Source: Tsukamurella asaccharolytica (lineage in GTDB: Bacteria; Actinomycetota; Actinomycetes; Mycobacteriales; Mycobacteriaceae). From it: a stretch of DNA of 64,000 nucleotides. The notes beneath the pieces were generated by a model, which saw only the letters and a program-made list of their open reading frames with translations, was not told the DNA's origin and searched no databases. Location: positions 124,001-188,000 of the forward strand of contig NZ_VIGW01000002.1 of assembly GCF_007858435.1 (NCBI RefSeq). The letters run 5' to 3'. Every line of letters begins with the position of its first letter. Positions within the stretch are counted from its first letter, which is position 1. This document shows, in pieces, positions 1 through 8,932 of the stretch. The translations under genes and the position numbers were made by a program.

Positions 1-1
1 T

Positions 2-934
2 GGTGAAGCGCGGCTCGAAGCCGAGCTCCGCCCGCATCCGGGTGGTGTCGAAGGCGTTGCCGAAGCTGAGATACGCGAGCTGCACCTTGTCGGTGGTGCC
101 GCGGCCCCGGCCGCGGATCGCCGCGACGGCCGGGCCGAAGGCGGGATTCGTGACCGGCAGCGGCACGCGCCCCGCAAGGCGGATGGCCTGCGACATCGAG
201 ATCGCACCGTCGCCCGCGATGTTGTAGGTGCCGGGCTTTCCCGCCACCACCGCGTGCTCGAGGGCGCCCAGGGCGTCGTCCTGGTGCAACAGTTGCAGCC
301 GCGCGTCACGGCCGATGATCGACGGCACGACGGGCCGCTCGAACAGCGAGCCGAGCAGCGTCTCGATGTTGGGGCCGAGGATGGGCGCGAGACGCAGAAT
401 CGTGAGGTCGATGTCGCTGCGGCGGCGGGCCATGCTGCGGGCGTACGCCTCGGCGTCGAGCAGATCACGCGGGTGTCCGCTGGCCGCGCTGCCGCTCACC
501 AGATCCTCGGTGACGAGGGCGGGGTTGCGCGAGCGGGAGCCGTACACCTGGGTCGACGAGCGCATCACGACCAGCTTCACCGTCTCCGACTTCTGGCACG
601 CGGCGAACACCCGCATGGAGCCGAAGACGATCGCGTCCTTGGTGGACGCGGACGGGAAGTGGTTATCGGTGACCGATGTCGAGCAGTGCACGACGGTGTC
701 GACCTCATTGGTCGCCATGATCTTGCCGAAGATGTGACTGCGGTAGTCGACACGGATGAATTCCGCGGGCTCCATCCGCCGGTGCATCGCCTTTGTCGGC
801 GGGACGGCGTCCACGCCGATCACGCGCTCGATGTCGGGACGCTGCGCGAGCCGGCGCACGAGGTAGCCGCCCACGAAGGTCGACGCGCCCGTCACCATGA
901 CGACGCGCGGCGCTGTGACCACCGACTCACTCAT
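2..934 (-). CDS. NAD-dependent epimerase/dehydratase, GalE2-like (3' end cut by window)
   Basis: An extended short-chain dehydrogenase reads leftward from the ATG at 934 and leaves the window without a stop, so the C-terminus is missing. The N-terminal Rossmann motif reads VMVTGASTFVGGYLVRRLA, followed by a VDTVVHCS strand and an STQVYGS segment where the family's active-site serine lies. The central glycine of the usual GxxGxxG motif is a Thr, as I recall also being non-Gly in mycobacterial Rv0501 (GalE2). It lies downstream of bS22, as Rv0501 does relative to Rv0500B. The sugar substrate is unknown; a UDP-sugar epimerase role is family inference only. Confidence 0.85.
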   Translation of the reverse strand, partial: MSESVVTAPRVVMVTGASTFVGGYLVRRLAQRPDIERVIGVDAVPPTKAMHRRMEPAEFIRVDYRSHIFGKIMATNEVDTVVHCSTSVTDNHFPSASTKDAIVFGSMRVFAACQKSETVKLVVMRSSTQVYGSRSRNPALVTEDLVSGSAASGHPRDLLDAEAYARSMARRRSDIDLTILRLAPILGPNIETLLGSLFERPVVPSIIGRDARLQLLHQDDALGALEHAVVAGKPGTYNIAGDGAISMSQAIRLAGRVPLPVTNPAFGPAVAAIRGRGRGTTDKVQLAYLSFGNAFDTTRMRAELGFEPRFT

Positions 935-957
935 TACTGAAGAGTAACCGGAAACAC

Positions 958-988
958 GAGAGCCCGCCCAGATCCTGGGCGGGCTCTC
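958..988 (-). terminator. Intrinsic terminator hairpin after bS22
   Basis: A perfect 14-bp inverted repeat (958-971 with 975-988) surrounds a 3-nt loop. It lies between the bS22 stop and the epimerase start. Read on the minus strand it is followed by GTGTTTCC, so it probably separates the two transcripts. Confidence 0.75.
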
Positions 989-1009
989 ATGAAAGTGTGA
1001 CCAGAAGGC

Positions 1010-1111
1010 CTACTTGCCGAGTTTTCTACGCTGCACTCGAGTGCGGCGGAGCAGCTTGCGGTGCTTCTTCTTCGACATGCGCTTGCGGCGCTTCTTGATC
1101 ACTGAACCCAT
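1010..1111 (-). CDS. Small ribosomal protein bS22 (AURKAIP1/COX24 domain), 33 aa
   Basis: The frame encodes 33 residues beginning [19 protein letters not shown], almost entirely Lys/Arg, and ends in TAG. The sequence and length match the actinobacterial AURKAIP1/COX24-domain protein (Rv0500B in M. tuberculosis), which has been seen in mycobacterial 30S ribosome structures as bS22, an rRNA-binding peptide. The neighbours, a BldC-like HTH gene upstream and a GalE2-like gene downstream, are the same as in mycobacteria. It is too short for ordinary gene callers but the call is secure. Confidence 0.93.
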
Positions 1112-1272
1112 GGGTTCCTCACGTCTCTCTATCGAATTGCCATGTCCGGTGCGCGGCGGCCGGGTACCGATGAGCCCCCGCGTCCACGCAGCAGGCTTCT
1201 ACTTTACCCGTCGCGGTGGCCCAGGCGAAATCCGCCCGTGCCGCCACTGCCGCTGGAGCTGTCCGACGTGGC

Positions 1273-1518
1273 CTAGCCGGCGTCGAAGAACGAGGTCTGC
1301 AGGTAGTCGTGGACGGCCTTCTCGTGAACCCGGAAGGACCGGCCCACGCGGACCGCGGGGAGCTCCCCGTTGTGCACCAGGCGGTAGACCGTCATCTTCG
1401 ACACCCGCATGAGGGTGGCGACCTCGGCCACCGTCAGGAACGACGAGCCGGCGGCCTGGGGAGCCTGGGCCCCGGCACCGATCTCGGCGGGCTTCGTGTT
1501 CTTATTTGCAGACGCCAT
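1273..1518 (-). CDS. BldC-like helix-turn-helix DNA-binding protein (Rv0500A-like)
   Basis: An 81-residue protein from the ATG at 1518, with GGAGG about 11 nt upstream; an extension to 1578 is possible but lacks that support. After a disordered Ala/Gly-rich N-terminus it carries one MerR/excisionase-type winged HTH (about residues 26-75): FLTVAEVATLMRVSKMTVYRL, then a basic wing RVGRSFRVHEKAVHDYL. Length and position next to proC match Rv0500A. Relatives such as Streptomyces BldC are developmental regulators that bind DNA as multimers. The target genes here are unknown. Confidence 0.9.
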   Translation of the reverse strand: MASANKNTKPAEIGAGAQAPQAAGSSFLTVAEVATLMRVSKMTVYRLVHNGELPAVRVGRSFRVHEKAVHDYLQTSFFDAG

Positions 1519-1646
1519 GTAATCCCTAACCTCCGGCACGTGTCGCGCCGCCGGCTTCCCCTCCGGCGGACCTGACACGCACGTGCTTCGAGCAGCTTAG
1601 CGGTACCAATGGGAATAATGCGACGGGAGTGAGCTAACCGAACCTT

Positions 1647-2456
1647 CTACGCGAGGCGACCGAGCTCAGCCGATCGCTCGGCGCACGCCCTCGTCGCTGC
1701 GTAAAACGCAGTTCGGAGGCCATTTTTCTCCAGCTCGCGGATCGCGGCCGCCGTCGTGCCGCCCGGAGAAGTCACCGCCGCCCGGAGCTCCACGGGCGAC
1801 GAGGAAGTCTCAACCATTAGTGCACCCGCACCCGCGATCGTCTGCGTCGCGAGGGTCGTCGCCTGGTCCCGGGTGAGCCCCAGATCCACACCGGCGTCGA
1901 TCAGCGCCTCGGCGACGAGGAAGGCATAGGCGGGCCCGGAGCCGGACAACGCCGTGAGCGCGTCGAGCTTCGCCTCGGGCACGACGAGGGTCTGGCCCAC
2001 CGCGTCCATGACCTCCCGCACCTGCGTCACGTGCGCCTCGGTCGCGTCCCGCCCGCCCGAGATCCCGCTCATCGACCTGCCGACGAGCATCGCCGTGTTG
2101 GGCATGACGCGCACGACGGGCGTCCCGGCGGGCAGAGCGGCCTCGTAGACGGCCGTGGGCACGCCCGCGGCCACCGAGGCCACCACGGCACCCGGACGCA
2201 GCGTGGTGGCGATCTGAGGCAGGATCGCGGTCACCACGTCGGGCTTGACGGCGATCACTACGAGGTCCGCGCCGTCGACCGCTTCGCCGACGGTCGTCAC
2301 CGTCGACACCCCGTACCGCTCGACCAGTTCGCCGCCGCGGCCCTCGTGGGGCTCGGCCACCGTCAGCGCGCCGGGCTCGTGCCCGGCGGCGATCAGGCCG
2401 CCCAGCAGGGCCTCGCCGATCCGTCCGCCGCCGATCAGCGTGATCCGACCATCCAT
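1647..2456 (-). CDS. proC: Pyrroline-5-carboxylate reductase
   Basis: A 269-residue enzyme of proline synthesis that reduces pyrroline-5-carboxylate with NAD(P)H in the cytoplasm. The N-terminal Rossmann loop is GGGRIGEALLGGL. RVMPNTAMLVGRSMSGIS follows mid-protein, and the C-terminal dimerisation and active-site helix contains LTALSGSGPAYAFLVAEAL, the P5CR signature. Length is normal. A GAGGAG ribosome site precedes the ATG. It sits between the Rv0499-like gene and the BldC-like gene exactly as in mycobacteria. Confidence 0.96.
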   Translation of the reverse strand: MDGRITLIGGGRIGEALLGGLIAAGHEPGALTVAEPHEGRGGELVERYGVSTVTTVGEAVDGADLVVIAVKPDVVTAILPQIATTLRPGAVVASVAAGVPTAVYEAALPAGTPVVRVMPNTAMLVGRSMSGISGGRDATEAHVTQVREVMDAVGQTLVVPEAKLDALTALSGSGPAYAFLVAEALIDAGVDLGLTRDQATTLATQTIAGAGALMVETSSSPVELRAAVTSPGGTTAAAIRELEKNGLRTAFYAATRACAERSAELGRLA

Positions 2457-2502
2457 CTTCGTACTCCTCGCTCGGTTCTTCAGGGCTCGGTGACCTCGGG
2501 GC

Positions 2503-3330
2503 TCAGGATTCCGGCGGCCGCGGCGCCGGCACCATCGCCAGCTGCCGGGACGTCGCGACGACGTGCCCGGACTCGTCGACCAGCACGTGATCCTCCTCGA
2601 ACCACCGCTGCCCGACGACGGGCGCGGACGCCCGGAACCGCAGCCAGCCGTCCACGGGCTCGCGTCGCACCGACGCGGTCAGCGTGATCGTGGGCGCCCA
2701 GCCGATGCCGCCGAGGTTCGCGACCACCGGCAGCGAGATATCGGTGGCCAGCAGTGCGAACAGGCCCGAGAGGGGCTCTTCGCGCAGCCGCACCCAGCCG
2801 CGGGTCTCGGCGGGGCCGGTGCGCCCCTCGATCACGGGCAGCGTCGACGCGTCGTACCGCACCTCGGCGACGCGCCCGACCTTGAAGATTTTGGCCGCCG
2901 GATGCTCCGGATCCCACGCGAGCGCATCCGCGGGCGGCGTGGGCGGCATCGCGTCCACCGGGAGGGGCTCGGCGTAGCGCTCCTCGCCCGCGTCGCGGCG
3001 CGCGAGGGTCACTGCGGCCTGCACGTAGACGCGGTCGCCCTGCACGGCCTCGACGGTGACGAAGGAGGTGGTGCGGCCGCGTTTACGCACGTCGGTGCGC
3101 AGCTCGATGTGGCCGGGGTCGGGCGCGCCGAGGTACTCCGCGGAGATCACCACGGGCGCGGCGTCGGGTTCTCCCCCGTCGTCGAGGTAGGCGGTTCGCG
3201 CCGCCGAGGCGAGGACGGCGAGGAGCGCGCCGCCATGCACCTTGCTGCCCACCGTCCAGGTGGGATCGATGTCGGCGGTGTACCCGCCGGCGGCTTTCGC
3301 GACGGAGACGAGGTCCGCGAACGAGGCCAT
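2503..3330 (-). CDS. Thioesterase-family protein (Rv0499-like)
   Basis: A 275-residue cytosolic protein starting at the ATG MASFADLVSVAKAAGG, preceded by AAGGAG; the longer frame to 3438 has no such support. It looks like a double hot-dog acyl-CoA thioesterase. The first repeat holds VGSKVHGGALLAVLASAA (about 25-45) with RTTSFVTVEAVQGDRVYVQA. The second starts near residue 160 (WVRLREEPLSGLFALLATD) and has GQRWFEEDHVLVDESGHVVATSRQ. It is encoded 46 bp upstream of proC in the same direction. The acyl substrate is unknown. Confidence 0.82.
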   Translation of the reverse strand: MASFADLVSVAKAAGGYTADIDPTWTVGSKVHGGALLAVLASAARTAYLDDGGEPDAAPVVISAEYLGAPDPGHIELRTDVRKRGRTTSFVTVEAVQGDRVYVQAAVTLARRDAGEERYAEPLPVDAMPPTPPADALAWDPEHPAAKIFKVGRVAEVRYDASTLPVIEGRTGPAETRGWVRLREEPLSGLFALLATDISLPVVANLGGIGWAPTITLTASVRREPVDGWLRFRASAPVVGQRWFEEDHVLVDESGHVVATSRQLAMVPAPRPPES

Positions 3331-3373
3331 CTGTGCGCTCTCCTTACCCGGGCACCCGCGCGGGCGCTCGACG

Positions 3374-4225
3374 TCAGGCGACCGGGTCGGCGCGCAGGTG
3401 CTCCCGCGCGAATTCCAGCGCCTCCGTGAGCATCGCACGTCGCTCCTCCGGCGTCTTCGCCGAGCCCGTCGCGATCTCCAGAATCACATGCCCGTCGAAG
3501 CCCGACGCGGCGAGCCGACGGCACACCTCCGCGGCCGGTTGGGTGCCGCGGCCGGGCACGAGATGCTCGTCGACGGCCGCGCCGAGGCCGTCCGTGAGGT
3601 GCAGGTGCCGCAGCCCGTCACCCATCCGATCCATGAGCTCGAGGGCGTCGACCCCCGCGGTCGCGGTATGCGAGAGGTCCAGGGTGTAATTCGCGTAGCC
3701 CACGTCCGTCGGGTCGATCGACGGTGCGAACGCCGAGACGGCGGTGCCCGGGTGACCGCGCCGCTTGAGCCGCTCGGCAGCCTCGCCGCGGCGCCCGAAG
3801 AAGGCGTCGAGCCGCATCGGGAACATGTTCTCCACGGCGACCGCGACGTGGCTGCCGTCCTCGAGCTCACTGACGAGGTCGATGAAGTTCTCGGCGTAGC
3901 GCCGCTGCCAGCGGAAGGGCGGGTGCACCACGACGGTGTCGGCGCCCAGGTCCTCCGCCGCCGTCACCGCGCGACCGAGCTTCGCCATGGGGTCGGGGCC
4001 CCACACGCGCTGGCTGATGAGCAGGCAGGGCGCGTGGACGGACAGCACCGGAACGTCGTAGCGCATCGACAGGCCGGCGACGTTCGCGATGTCCTGGCTC
4101 GCCGACTCGTGCCAGACCATGAGCTCGACCCCGTCGTAGCCGGTCTCCGCGGCGTACCGGAAGGCGTCCTCGAGCTTCTCGGGATAGACCGAGGCCGTCG
4201 ACAGTCCGACCGGAATCCCGCTCAC
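3374..4225 (-). CDS. Sugar phosphate isomerase/epimerase, TIM barrel (Rv0498-like)
   Basis: A 283-residue AP-endonuclease-2/xylose-isomerase-type TIM barrel. I start it at the GTG (VSGIPVGLSTASVYP), 14 bp after the preceding gene's stop, because upstream codons overlap that gene and look like non-homologous Arg/His-rich sequence. Strand-end motifs carry the usual metal-binding acidic residues and histidines: GYDGVELMVW, LSVHAPCLL, DTVVVHPPF, VAVENMFP, NYTLDLSHTATAG, HLHLTDG and GHVILEIATG. The substrate is unknown. Gene order matches Rv0499-Rv0498-Rv0497. Confidence 0.85.
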   Translation of the reverse strand: MSGIPVGLSTASVYPEKLEDAFRYAAETGYDGVELMVWHESASQDIANVAGLSMRYDVPVLSVHAPCLLISQRVWGPDPMAKLGRAVTAAEDLGADTVVVHPPFRWQRRYAENFIDLVSELEDGSHVAVAVENMFPMRLDAFFGRRGEAAERLKRRGHPGTAVSAFAPSIDPTDVGYANYTLDLSHTATAGVDALELMDRMGDGLRHLHLTDGLGAAVDEHLVPGRGTQPAAEVCRRLAASGFDGHVILEIATGSAKTPEERRAMLTEALEFAREHLRADPVA

Positions 4226-4239
4226 GCCGCTGAGCGTAC

Positions 4240-5490
4240 TCAGCTCGAGCCGAGCGCCATCAGCAGCGGGCCGAAAGTGATCACCAGGCCCACGAACAGC
4301 GCGAGTCCTAGGGTGAGGTAATCGGTGGTCTTGCGCAGGTAGTGCGTGAAGGTGACGATGCCGATGATCACGATGAACGCCAGCACGACGGTCAGCGCGA
4401 TGGTCGGCCAGCCGCCGCCCCAGTTCCACAGCTTGAAGAAGCCGAAGAACAAGCCGGCACCGGCCACCAGGCCGAGCACGACCTCGGCGACGAGGGCGAG
4501 CCAGCCGCGGCCCTTGCCCTTCGGCTCGACCTGCTCGTCGGAGTCCTCGTCGGTGTCCTCGGCGTCGCCCGGCTTCGTGAGGAAGTCGGGGGTGGTGGAT
4601 CCGGCGGGCCCGTCGTCGAACCGCTGGGCGCTCAGCGCCGCGGTATCGGGCGTCGCGGGCACTGCGGCGGCCTCGCGTACGTCCGGGTCCGGCCCGGGGA
4701 CGGGCTTGACGTCGACGGTGTCCTCGGACTCGACCTCGGCGAACCGGGACTGCCGCTCGCGGACCTGAGCGGTGTTGAAGTCGGCGGTCGCCATGATCGG
4801 GGCGTCGGCCTGATCCCAGCGCGACCAGGCGAAGTCCTGGTCCTGCTGCGACTGTGCGGCTTGGGCGGGCGCGACGTCGGCCGCGTCGGCCGACTCGGCC
4901 GGGGCGGCGAAGTCGTCGGCCTGCGGCGTGGCCTCCGGCTCCTGCGACGCCGCAGGAGCCTGCGCGCCCCGTCCGCGGCGGAACAGCCCGCGGCGCGGTG
5001 CGGGCGCCTGGGCGCCGTCGGCGGCCTCGTCAGCGGCGGAAGCCTCGGGCTCCGGCTGCGCGGGCGCGGCGGAGGCACCGGCATCGGCGACGGCCGCGGC
5101 CAGGAAGGACGAGGTGACCGGCTCGTCGTCCTGCTCCTGCTGCGGCGCTGGATCGGGCTCGACAGCCGGGGCCGCGGGCGCCGCGGCCTCGGGCTGAGGC
5201 TCGACGGTGTCGGCGACCTGCTGGTACGCCGCCGGCTGCACCGGGGCGGCCGGCCGCTGCGGGGCCTCCTGCGCTGCCTGCTCGACGGGGGCCGCCTGCT
5301 CAGCGGCGTCGACGGCGTCCGGCGGAGGCGTGTCGTCGCGGACGACCGGGATCTCGCCGGTCAGCTCGGCGACGGTGATCGAGTTCTCGCCGCCGCGATG
5401 ACGTCGGCGGCGTCCGCCCGCCGGCGGGGGCGGGGTGTCGCCGTCTCTGGCGAGCAGCTCCGCCAGCGAAATCCTTCGCTCCTCGCTCAT
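4240..5490 (-). CDS. Conserved membrane protein with long acidic/proline-rich N-terminus (Rv0497-like)
   Basis: A 416-residue protein from [17 protein letters not shown]; a longer start at 5559 is unsupported. The N-terminus holds two short related motifs (ISLAELLAR, then [14 protein letters not shown]) separated by an Arg-rich patch. About 250 residues of Ala/Pro/Glu/Gln low-complexity sequence follow. The last 90 residues contain three probable membrane helices ([55 protein letters not shown]). The function is unknown. Synteny with Rv0497 is clear. Confidence 0.8.
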   Translation of the reverse strand: MSEERRISLAELLARDGDTPPPPAGGRRRRHRGGENSITVAELTGEIPVVRDDTPPPDAVDAAEQAAPVEQAAQEAPQRPAAPVQPAAYQQVADTVEPQPEAAAPAAPAVEPDPAPQQEQDDEPVTSSFLAAAVADAGASAAPAQPEPEASAADEAADGAQAPAPRRGLFRRGRGAQAPAASQEPEATPQADDFAAPAESADAADVAPAQAAQSQQDQDFAWSRWDQADAPIMATADFNTAQVRERQSRFAEVESEDTVDVKPVPGPDPDVREAAAVPATPDTAALSAQRFDDGPAGSTTPDFLTKPGDAEDTDEDSDEQVEPKGKGRGWLALVAEVVLGLVAGAGLFFGFFKLWNWGGGWPTIALTVVLAFIVIIGIVTFTHYLRKTTDYLTLGLALFVGLVITFGPLLMALGSS

Positions 5491-5638
5491 GCACGTCACC
5501 GTCCTATGGCTCGTCGCCCTCGTGGGCGCTGCGCGTGGCGGAGTTGTCACATCCGCCACTCACGCCCTGTGTGGTCTCAGAAGATTCTACTTGTACACCG
5601 TGGCGCATCCGTGGCGGCACGCGCGGCGGTCCATTATG

Positions 5639-6610
5639 TTACTTCGCGCCTTTATTGAGCTTAACCACTGCTCTCGGCGTGAAGCCGGCCTGGGTATCCA
5701 GATACCGCAGGATCACGCCCTCGCGCAGGGCCCACGGGCAGATGTCGAGCTCCTCGACCTTCATCGCCCGCATCGCGGCCTCGGCGATCAGCGCGCCGGC
5801 GACGATCTGTCCCGCACGGTCGGAGCTGAGCCCGTCCAGCTCGCGACGGTCGGCCTCCGTCATCCGGCTGATGAAGGCGATGAGCTGGCTCAGTCCGCGC
5901 GCGGTCAGCGTGCGCTTGACCCGCGGTCCGGCCGACGAGGGCGCCGAGCCCGTGAGGCGGGCGAGTGTGCGCATCGTCTTCGACGTTCCCGCGACGAGGT
6001 CGGGGGTGCCGGCGGCCTGCAGTTGGGCAGCGGCGGGGGCGATCTCGGCGTCGAGCCAGTCGCGCATCATGGCGACGCGGCGGCGCCCGGGCGGATCGTC
6101 GGGCAGCCATTCGCGGGTGATCCGGCCGGCGCCCAGCGGCAGCGAGAGCGCGACGTCCGGCTCCTCGTCGACACCGTTGCTCATCTCGAGCGAGCCGCCG
6201 CCGATGTCGATGTTGAGCACGCGGCCCACGCTCCAGCCGTACCAGCGGCGCACCGCGAGCGCGGTAAGTCGGGACTCGTCGGCGCCGGAGAGCACCTCGA
6301 CGACGACGCCGGTGGCCTCCCTGACGTGCGCCAACACGGTGTCGGTGTTGCTGGCGTCGCGGACCGCGGAGGTCGCGAAGGCCATCACCTCGGAGCAGCC
6401 GGAGCTGCGCGCGATCCTGGTGAACTCCTCGACGGAGTCGACGAGGGCGTCCTCGCCGGCCTGGCTGAGCCGGCCGCTGGGCTCGATCTTCTCGGCGAGC
6501 CGTAACGTGGCCTTCGTCGAGCTCATCGGCGTCGGATGCGCGCCCCAGTGGGCGTCGACCACGAGTAGGTGCACCGTATTGGACCCGATGTCGAGGACTC
6601 CCAATCTCAC
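5639..6610 (-). CDS. ppx: Exopolyphosphatase, Ppx/GppA family (Rv0496-like)
   Basis: A 323-residue, short-form Ppx/GppA enzyme with the ASKHA fold only and no C-terminal HD domain, like mycobacterial Rv0496, which degrades short-chain polyphosphate. Phosphate-1 loop: [19 protein letters not shown]. The second loop is [14 protein letters not shown] (about residue 133), preceded by [12 protein letters not shown]. It sits next to the senX3-regX3 phosphate-response genes as in M. tuberculosis, which fits a role in phosphate or polyphosphate balance. Its start is 33 bp from the divergent Rv0495c-like gene. Confidence 0.9.
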   Translation of the reverse strand: MRLGVLDIGSNTVHLLVVDAHWGAHPTPMSSTKATLRLAEKIEPSGRLSQAGEDALVDSVEEFTRIARSSGCSEVMAFATSAVRDASNTDTVLAHVREATGVVVEVLSGADESRLTALAVRRWYGWSVGRVLNIDIGGGSLEMSNGVDEEPDVALSLPLGAGRITREWLPDDPPGRRRVAMMRDWLDAEIAPAAAQLQAAGTPDLVAGTSKTMRTLARLTGSAPSSAGPRVKRTLTARGLSQLIAFISRMTEADRRELDGLSSDRAGQIVAGALIAEAAMRAMKVEELDICPWALREGVILRYLDTQAGFTPRAVVKLNKGAK

Positions 6611-6630
6611 CCCGCCAATCTAGACCCGAC

Positions 6631-6636
6631 TACGGT
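6631..6636 (+). promoter_or_regulatory. -10 hexamer for a probable leaderless transcript
   Basis: TACGGT (TANNNT pattern) lies exactly 7 nt before the GTG at 6644, with no Shine-Dalgarno sequence between. It lies in the 33-bp gap between divergent genes, so it can only serve the plus-strand gene. Confidence 0.5.
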
Positions 6637-6643
6637 GGCCCCT

Positions 6644-7474
6644 GTGACCGACCTTCCGATGCCCGGCGTGCGGCGTCCCGTCCCGGAAGTCCCCCTGGAC
6701 TTCCCGCGCGAGTGGCTGGAATTCATCGATCCCGCCGATCCCCGGCACCTGATCGCCGCGGACCTGACGTGGCTGCTCTCCTACTGGACGTGCATGTTCG
6801 GCACCGCGTCGTGCCACGGGATCGAGCCGGGCCGCGACACGGACGGCTGCTGCAGCCACGGCGCGTTCCTCTCCGACACCGACGACCGCAAGCGCCTGAA
6901 GAAGGCCGTCGCCGAGCTCACCGACGACGATTGGCAGTTCCGCGGTAAGGGACTGGGGAAGAAGGGCTACCTCGAGGAGGACGACCTCGACGACGAGCCC
7001 GCCCTGCGGACGCGCCGGTACGACGGTGCCTGCATCTTCCTGAACCGGCCGGGGTTCCCGGGCGGGGAGGGATGCGCCCTGCACGCCATGGCCCTGCGGA
7101 CCGGCGTGGAGCCGCTGACCGTCAAGCCCGATGTCTGCTGGCAGCTGCCCGTCCGGCGCACCCAGGAGTGGATCGAGCGGCCCGACGGGGAGCAGATCCT
7201 GCGCACGACGATCGGCGAGTACGACCGGCGCGGCTGGGGCGCCGGCGGCCTCGACCTGCAGTGGTACTGCACGGGCTCACCCGAGGCGCACGTCGGCGCG
7301 CAGCAGGTGTGGCAGAGCTACGCTCCCGAGCTCACCGAGCTGCTCGGCGAGGAGGCGTACGCCGCGTTGGCCCGCGAGTGCGCGGCGCGCCAGGACCGCC
7401 TGGTCGCCGTGCACCCCGCTACCGCCGCCGCGACGGAGCGGCAGTCCTTCGACATGAAGTACGTGGAGCTGTAG
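6644..7474 (+). CDS. Conserved protein of unknown function (Rv0495c-like)
   Basis: A 276-residue protein. I choose the GTG ([16 protein letters not shown]) because it follows a -10 hexamer by 7 nt; the ATG five codons later is also possible, and the longest frame runs into ppx. It is Cys-rich: [52 protein letters not shown] and LQWYCTGS. This cysteine spacing suggests a metal or Fe-S site (inference). M. tuberculosis has the homologue Rv0495c divergent from the ppx homologue Rv0496, as here. No function is established that I know of. Confidence 0.82.
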   Translation: MTDLPMPGVRRPVPEVPLDFPREWLEFIDPADPRHLIAADLTWLLSYWTCMFGTASCHGIEPGRDTDGCCSHGAFLSDTDDRKRLKKAVAELTDDDWQFRGKGLGKKGYLEEDDLDDEPALRTRRYDGACIFLNRPGFPGGEGCALHAMALRTGVEPLTVKPDVCWQLPVRRTQEWIERPDGEQILRTTIGEYDRRGWGAGGLDLQWYCTGSPEAHVGAQQVWQSYAPELTELLGEEAYAALARECAARQDRLVAVHPATAAATERQSFDMKYVEL

Positions 7475-7490
7475 CCCGCCTTTATCGGCT

Positions 7491-8735
7491 CTACGCCATC
7501 CTGGTCATGGCCAGGCGCGCCTGCACCCCGCCCTGGATCGGCCCACCGACGGCAATGGAGCGGGGTCCGGAATGGATGAGACTCAGGAAGATCCGCTGGC
7601 CAGCAGTGAGTGGAACGAGGCCGGAGATGACGCTGACGTTCTCCCACGTCATGGCGATATTCGTTGACTCCAGGATCTGCATCCCCTCGGCGTACACCTT
7701 GCACATGAGGCTCTCGCCCCCAGAGGCGCCCTCCCACGGCATCTGTGCGGTGACGAGGTACATCCCGGTAACCCGAACCGTCAGCCCCGCGCGAGTGGCC
7801 TGGGCCTCACCGTTGGGCGCATTCAGATCCGTCTCGACGGACCACGTCGGCATCCACGCGCTCAGCCCGTTCAGATGGTGCACCCCGCATGTGACAGACG
7901 CGGTCGGCCTCAGGTCAGCGGACGGGCTCGCCCCATCAGGCGCGCCCGGCGCATCGCGCGACTCGGCGGAAGCGGGCGGACCACTCTCCTCGAGCTCGGC
8001 GATCGAGGCCGTCAGATCCGCCTCATATGCGCCGAGCCCGGCGAACAGCACAGGGTCATCTTCGAATTCGGTGCGGGCTCGGCCCAGCCAGGCGAGAATC
8101 TCCTCGTCCGAGTGCTGCCGTCCGAAGCCTTCGGCGGCAAGCCCGTCCGCATGCGACTGCCAGCGCATGCCGCGCGTGGCGAGGAAACGGTCGACTGCGG
8201 CGAGCGCCTTCAGCTCGGAGCTCGGTGCCCCACCCCCGCAGCCGTACAGCGCACGCGGCAACGCCCCGTCGCCGAAGACCTCGATGAAGGCGCGGTCGAG
8301 GTCGATCGCCCCCTGACCGTCATCGACGATCGCATCCCACACGGGGCGGGCGATGAGAGCGAAGACGAGCGGTACGCCGTCGAACGTCGTGCCGGAATCC
8401 GAGGCCGGCTCAGCCTCCTCGTAGAGCCCTAGCCAATCGGACATGTTGCGAACCAGGTTGCTGATGACGTCGTGGATGGACGGATCCCAGCCGCCGGACG
8501 GCCACCCGTCGTCCGTCCAGTACCTCCCGGACTTCGTCGCCTGCGCGATTCCGGCCGCAATCAGCTCGGTGTTCCGGCTGTCGTCCGGAGTGATGCCACC
8601 GTAGTAGTCGTAGTCTCCGACGATCGGCAGCGCCGCAGGACGATAGACGCCGCCCGGCTCCCGGCTGAGGACTACCATCGCGGCCTCGGTGTACGTCAGG
8701 CTCACCCCGGTGATGGCGCAGTTCACGTCGTACAT
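7491..8735 (-). CDS. Two-domain protein of unknown function: N-terminal 'NCAITG' domain and C-terminal C1q/TNF-like domain
   Basis: A 414-residue protein starting MYDVNCAITGVSLTYTEAA; a longer start at 8795 is possible. Residues 1 to about 250 form a globular region with Y-rich PIVGDYDYYGGITPDDS, a pattern I recall from uncharacterised bacterial and phage-linked proteins. An Ala/Ser/Pro linker follows (about 268-300). The last 110 residues look like a C1q/TNF-type jelly roll: GLTVRVTGMYLVTAQMPW, then a central strand with E-G-M-Q-I-L-E, then GLVPLTAGQRIFLSLIHSG and a final hydrophobic strand. There is no signal peptide or membrane segment. It interrupts an otherwise conserved core block between the Rv0495c-like gene and regX3, so it is probably acquired. 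Confidence 0.75.
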   Translation of the reverse strand: MYDVNCAITGVSLTYTEAAMVVLSREPGGVYRPAALPIVGDYDYYGGITPDDSRNTELIAAGIAQATKSGRYWTDDGWPSGGWDPSIHDVISNLVRNMSDWLGLYEEAEPASDSGTTFDGVPLVFALIARPVWDAIVDDGQGAIDLDRAFIEVFGDGALPRALYGCGGGAPSSELKALAAVDRFLATRGMRWQSHADGLAAEGFGRQHSDEEILAWLGRARTEFEDDPVLFAGLGAYEADLTASIAELEESGPPASAESRDAPGAPDGASPSADLRPTASVTCGVHHLNGLSAWMPTWSVETDLNAPNGEAQATRAGLTVRVTGMYLVTAQMPWEGASGGESLMCKVYAEGMQILESTNIAMTWENVSVISGLVPLTAGQRIFLSLIHSGPRSIAVGGPIQGGVQARLAMTRMA

Positions 8736-8932
8736 GCCCACGCCGGGATCGTACCGATGTGCCCGCCGCACTGGCCTGCCGGAACTTAACAGCACTAGCC
8801 CATAACGCGTCCTGCGGAAACATGTGCATCGAATGCTTGCTACTCACGGGTAACTGCATCCGCTGCTACCTACTCATCGGTAGGACCTCATCGCAGAATC
8901 TCACCGCACGCGGGTACTAATGCCAGCGGCGA

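Noticed and set aside
2016-2700. Plus-strand frames opposite proC and the thioesterase gene
   Set aside because: They lie opposite well-conserved genes and have shadow-like composition.
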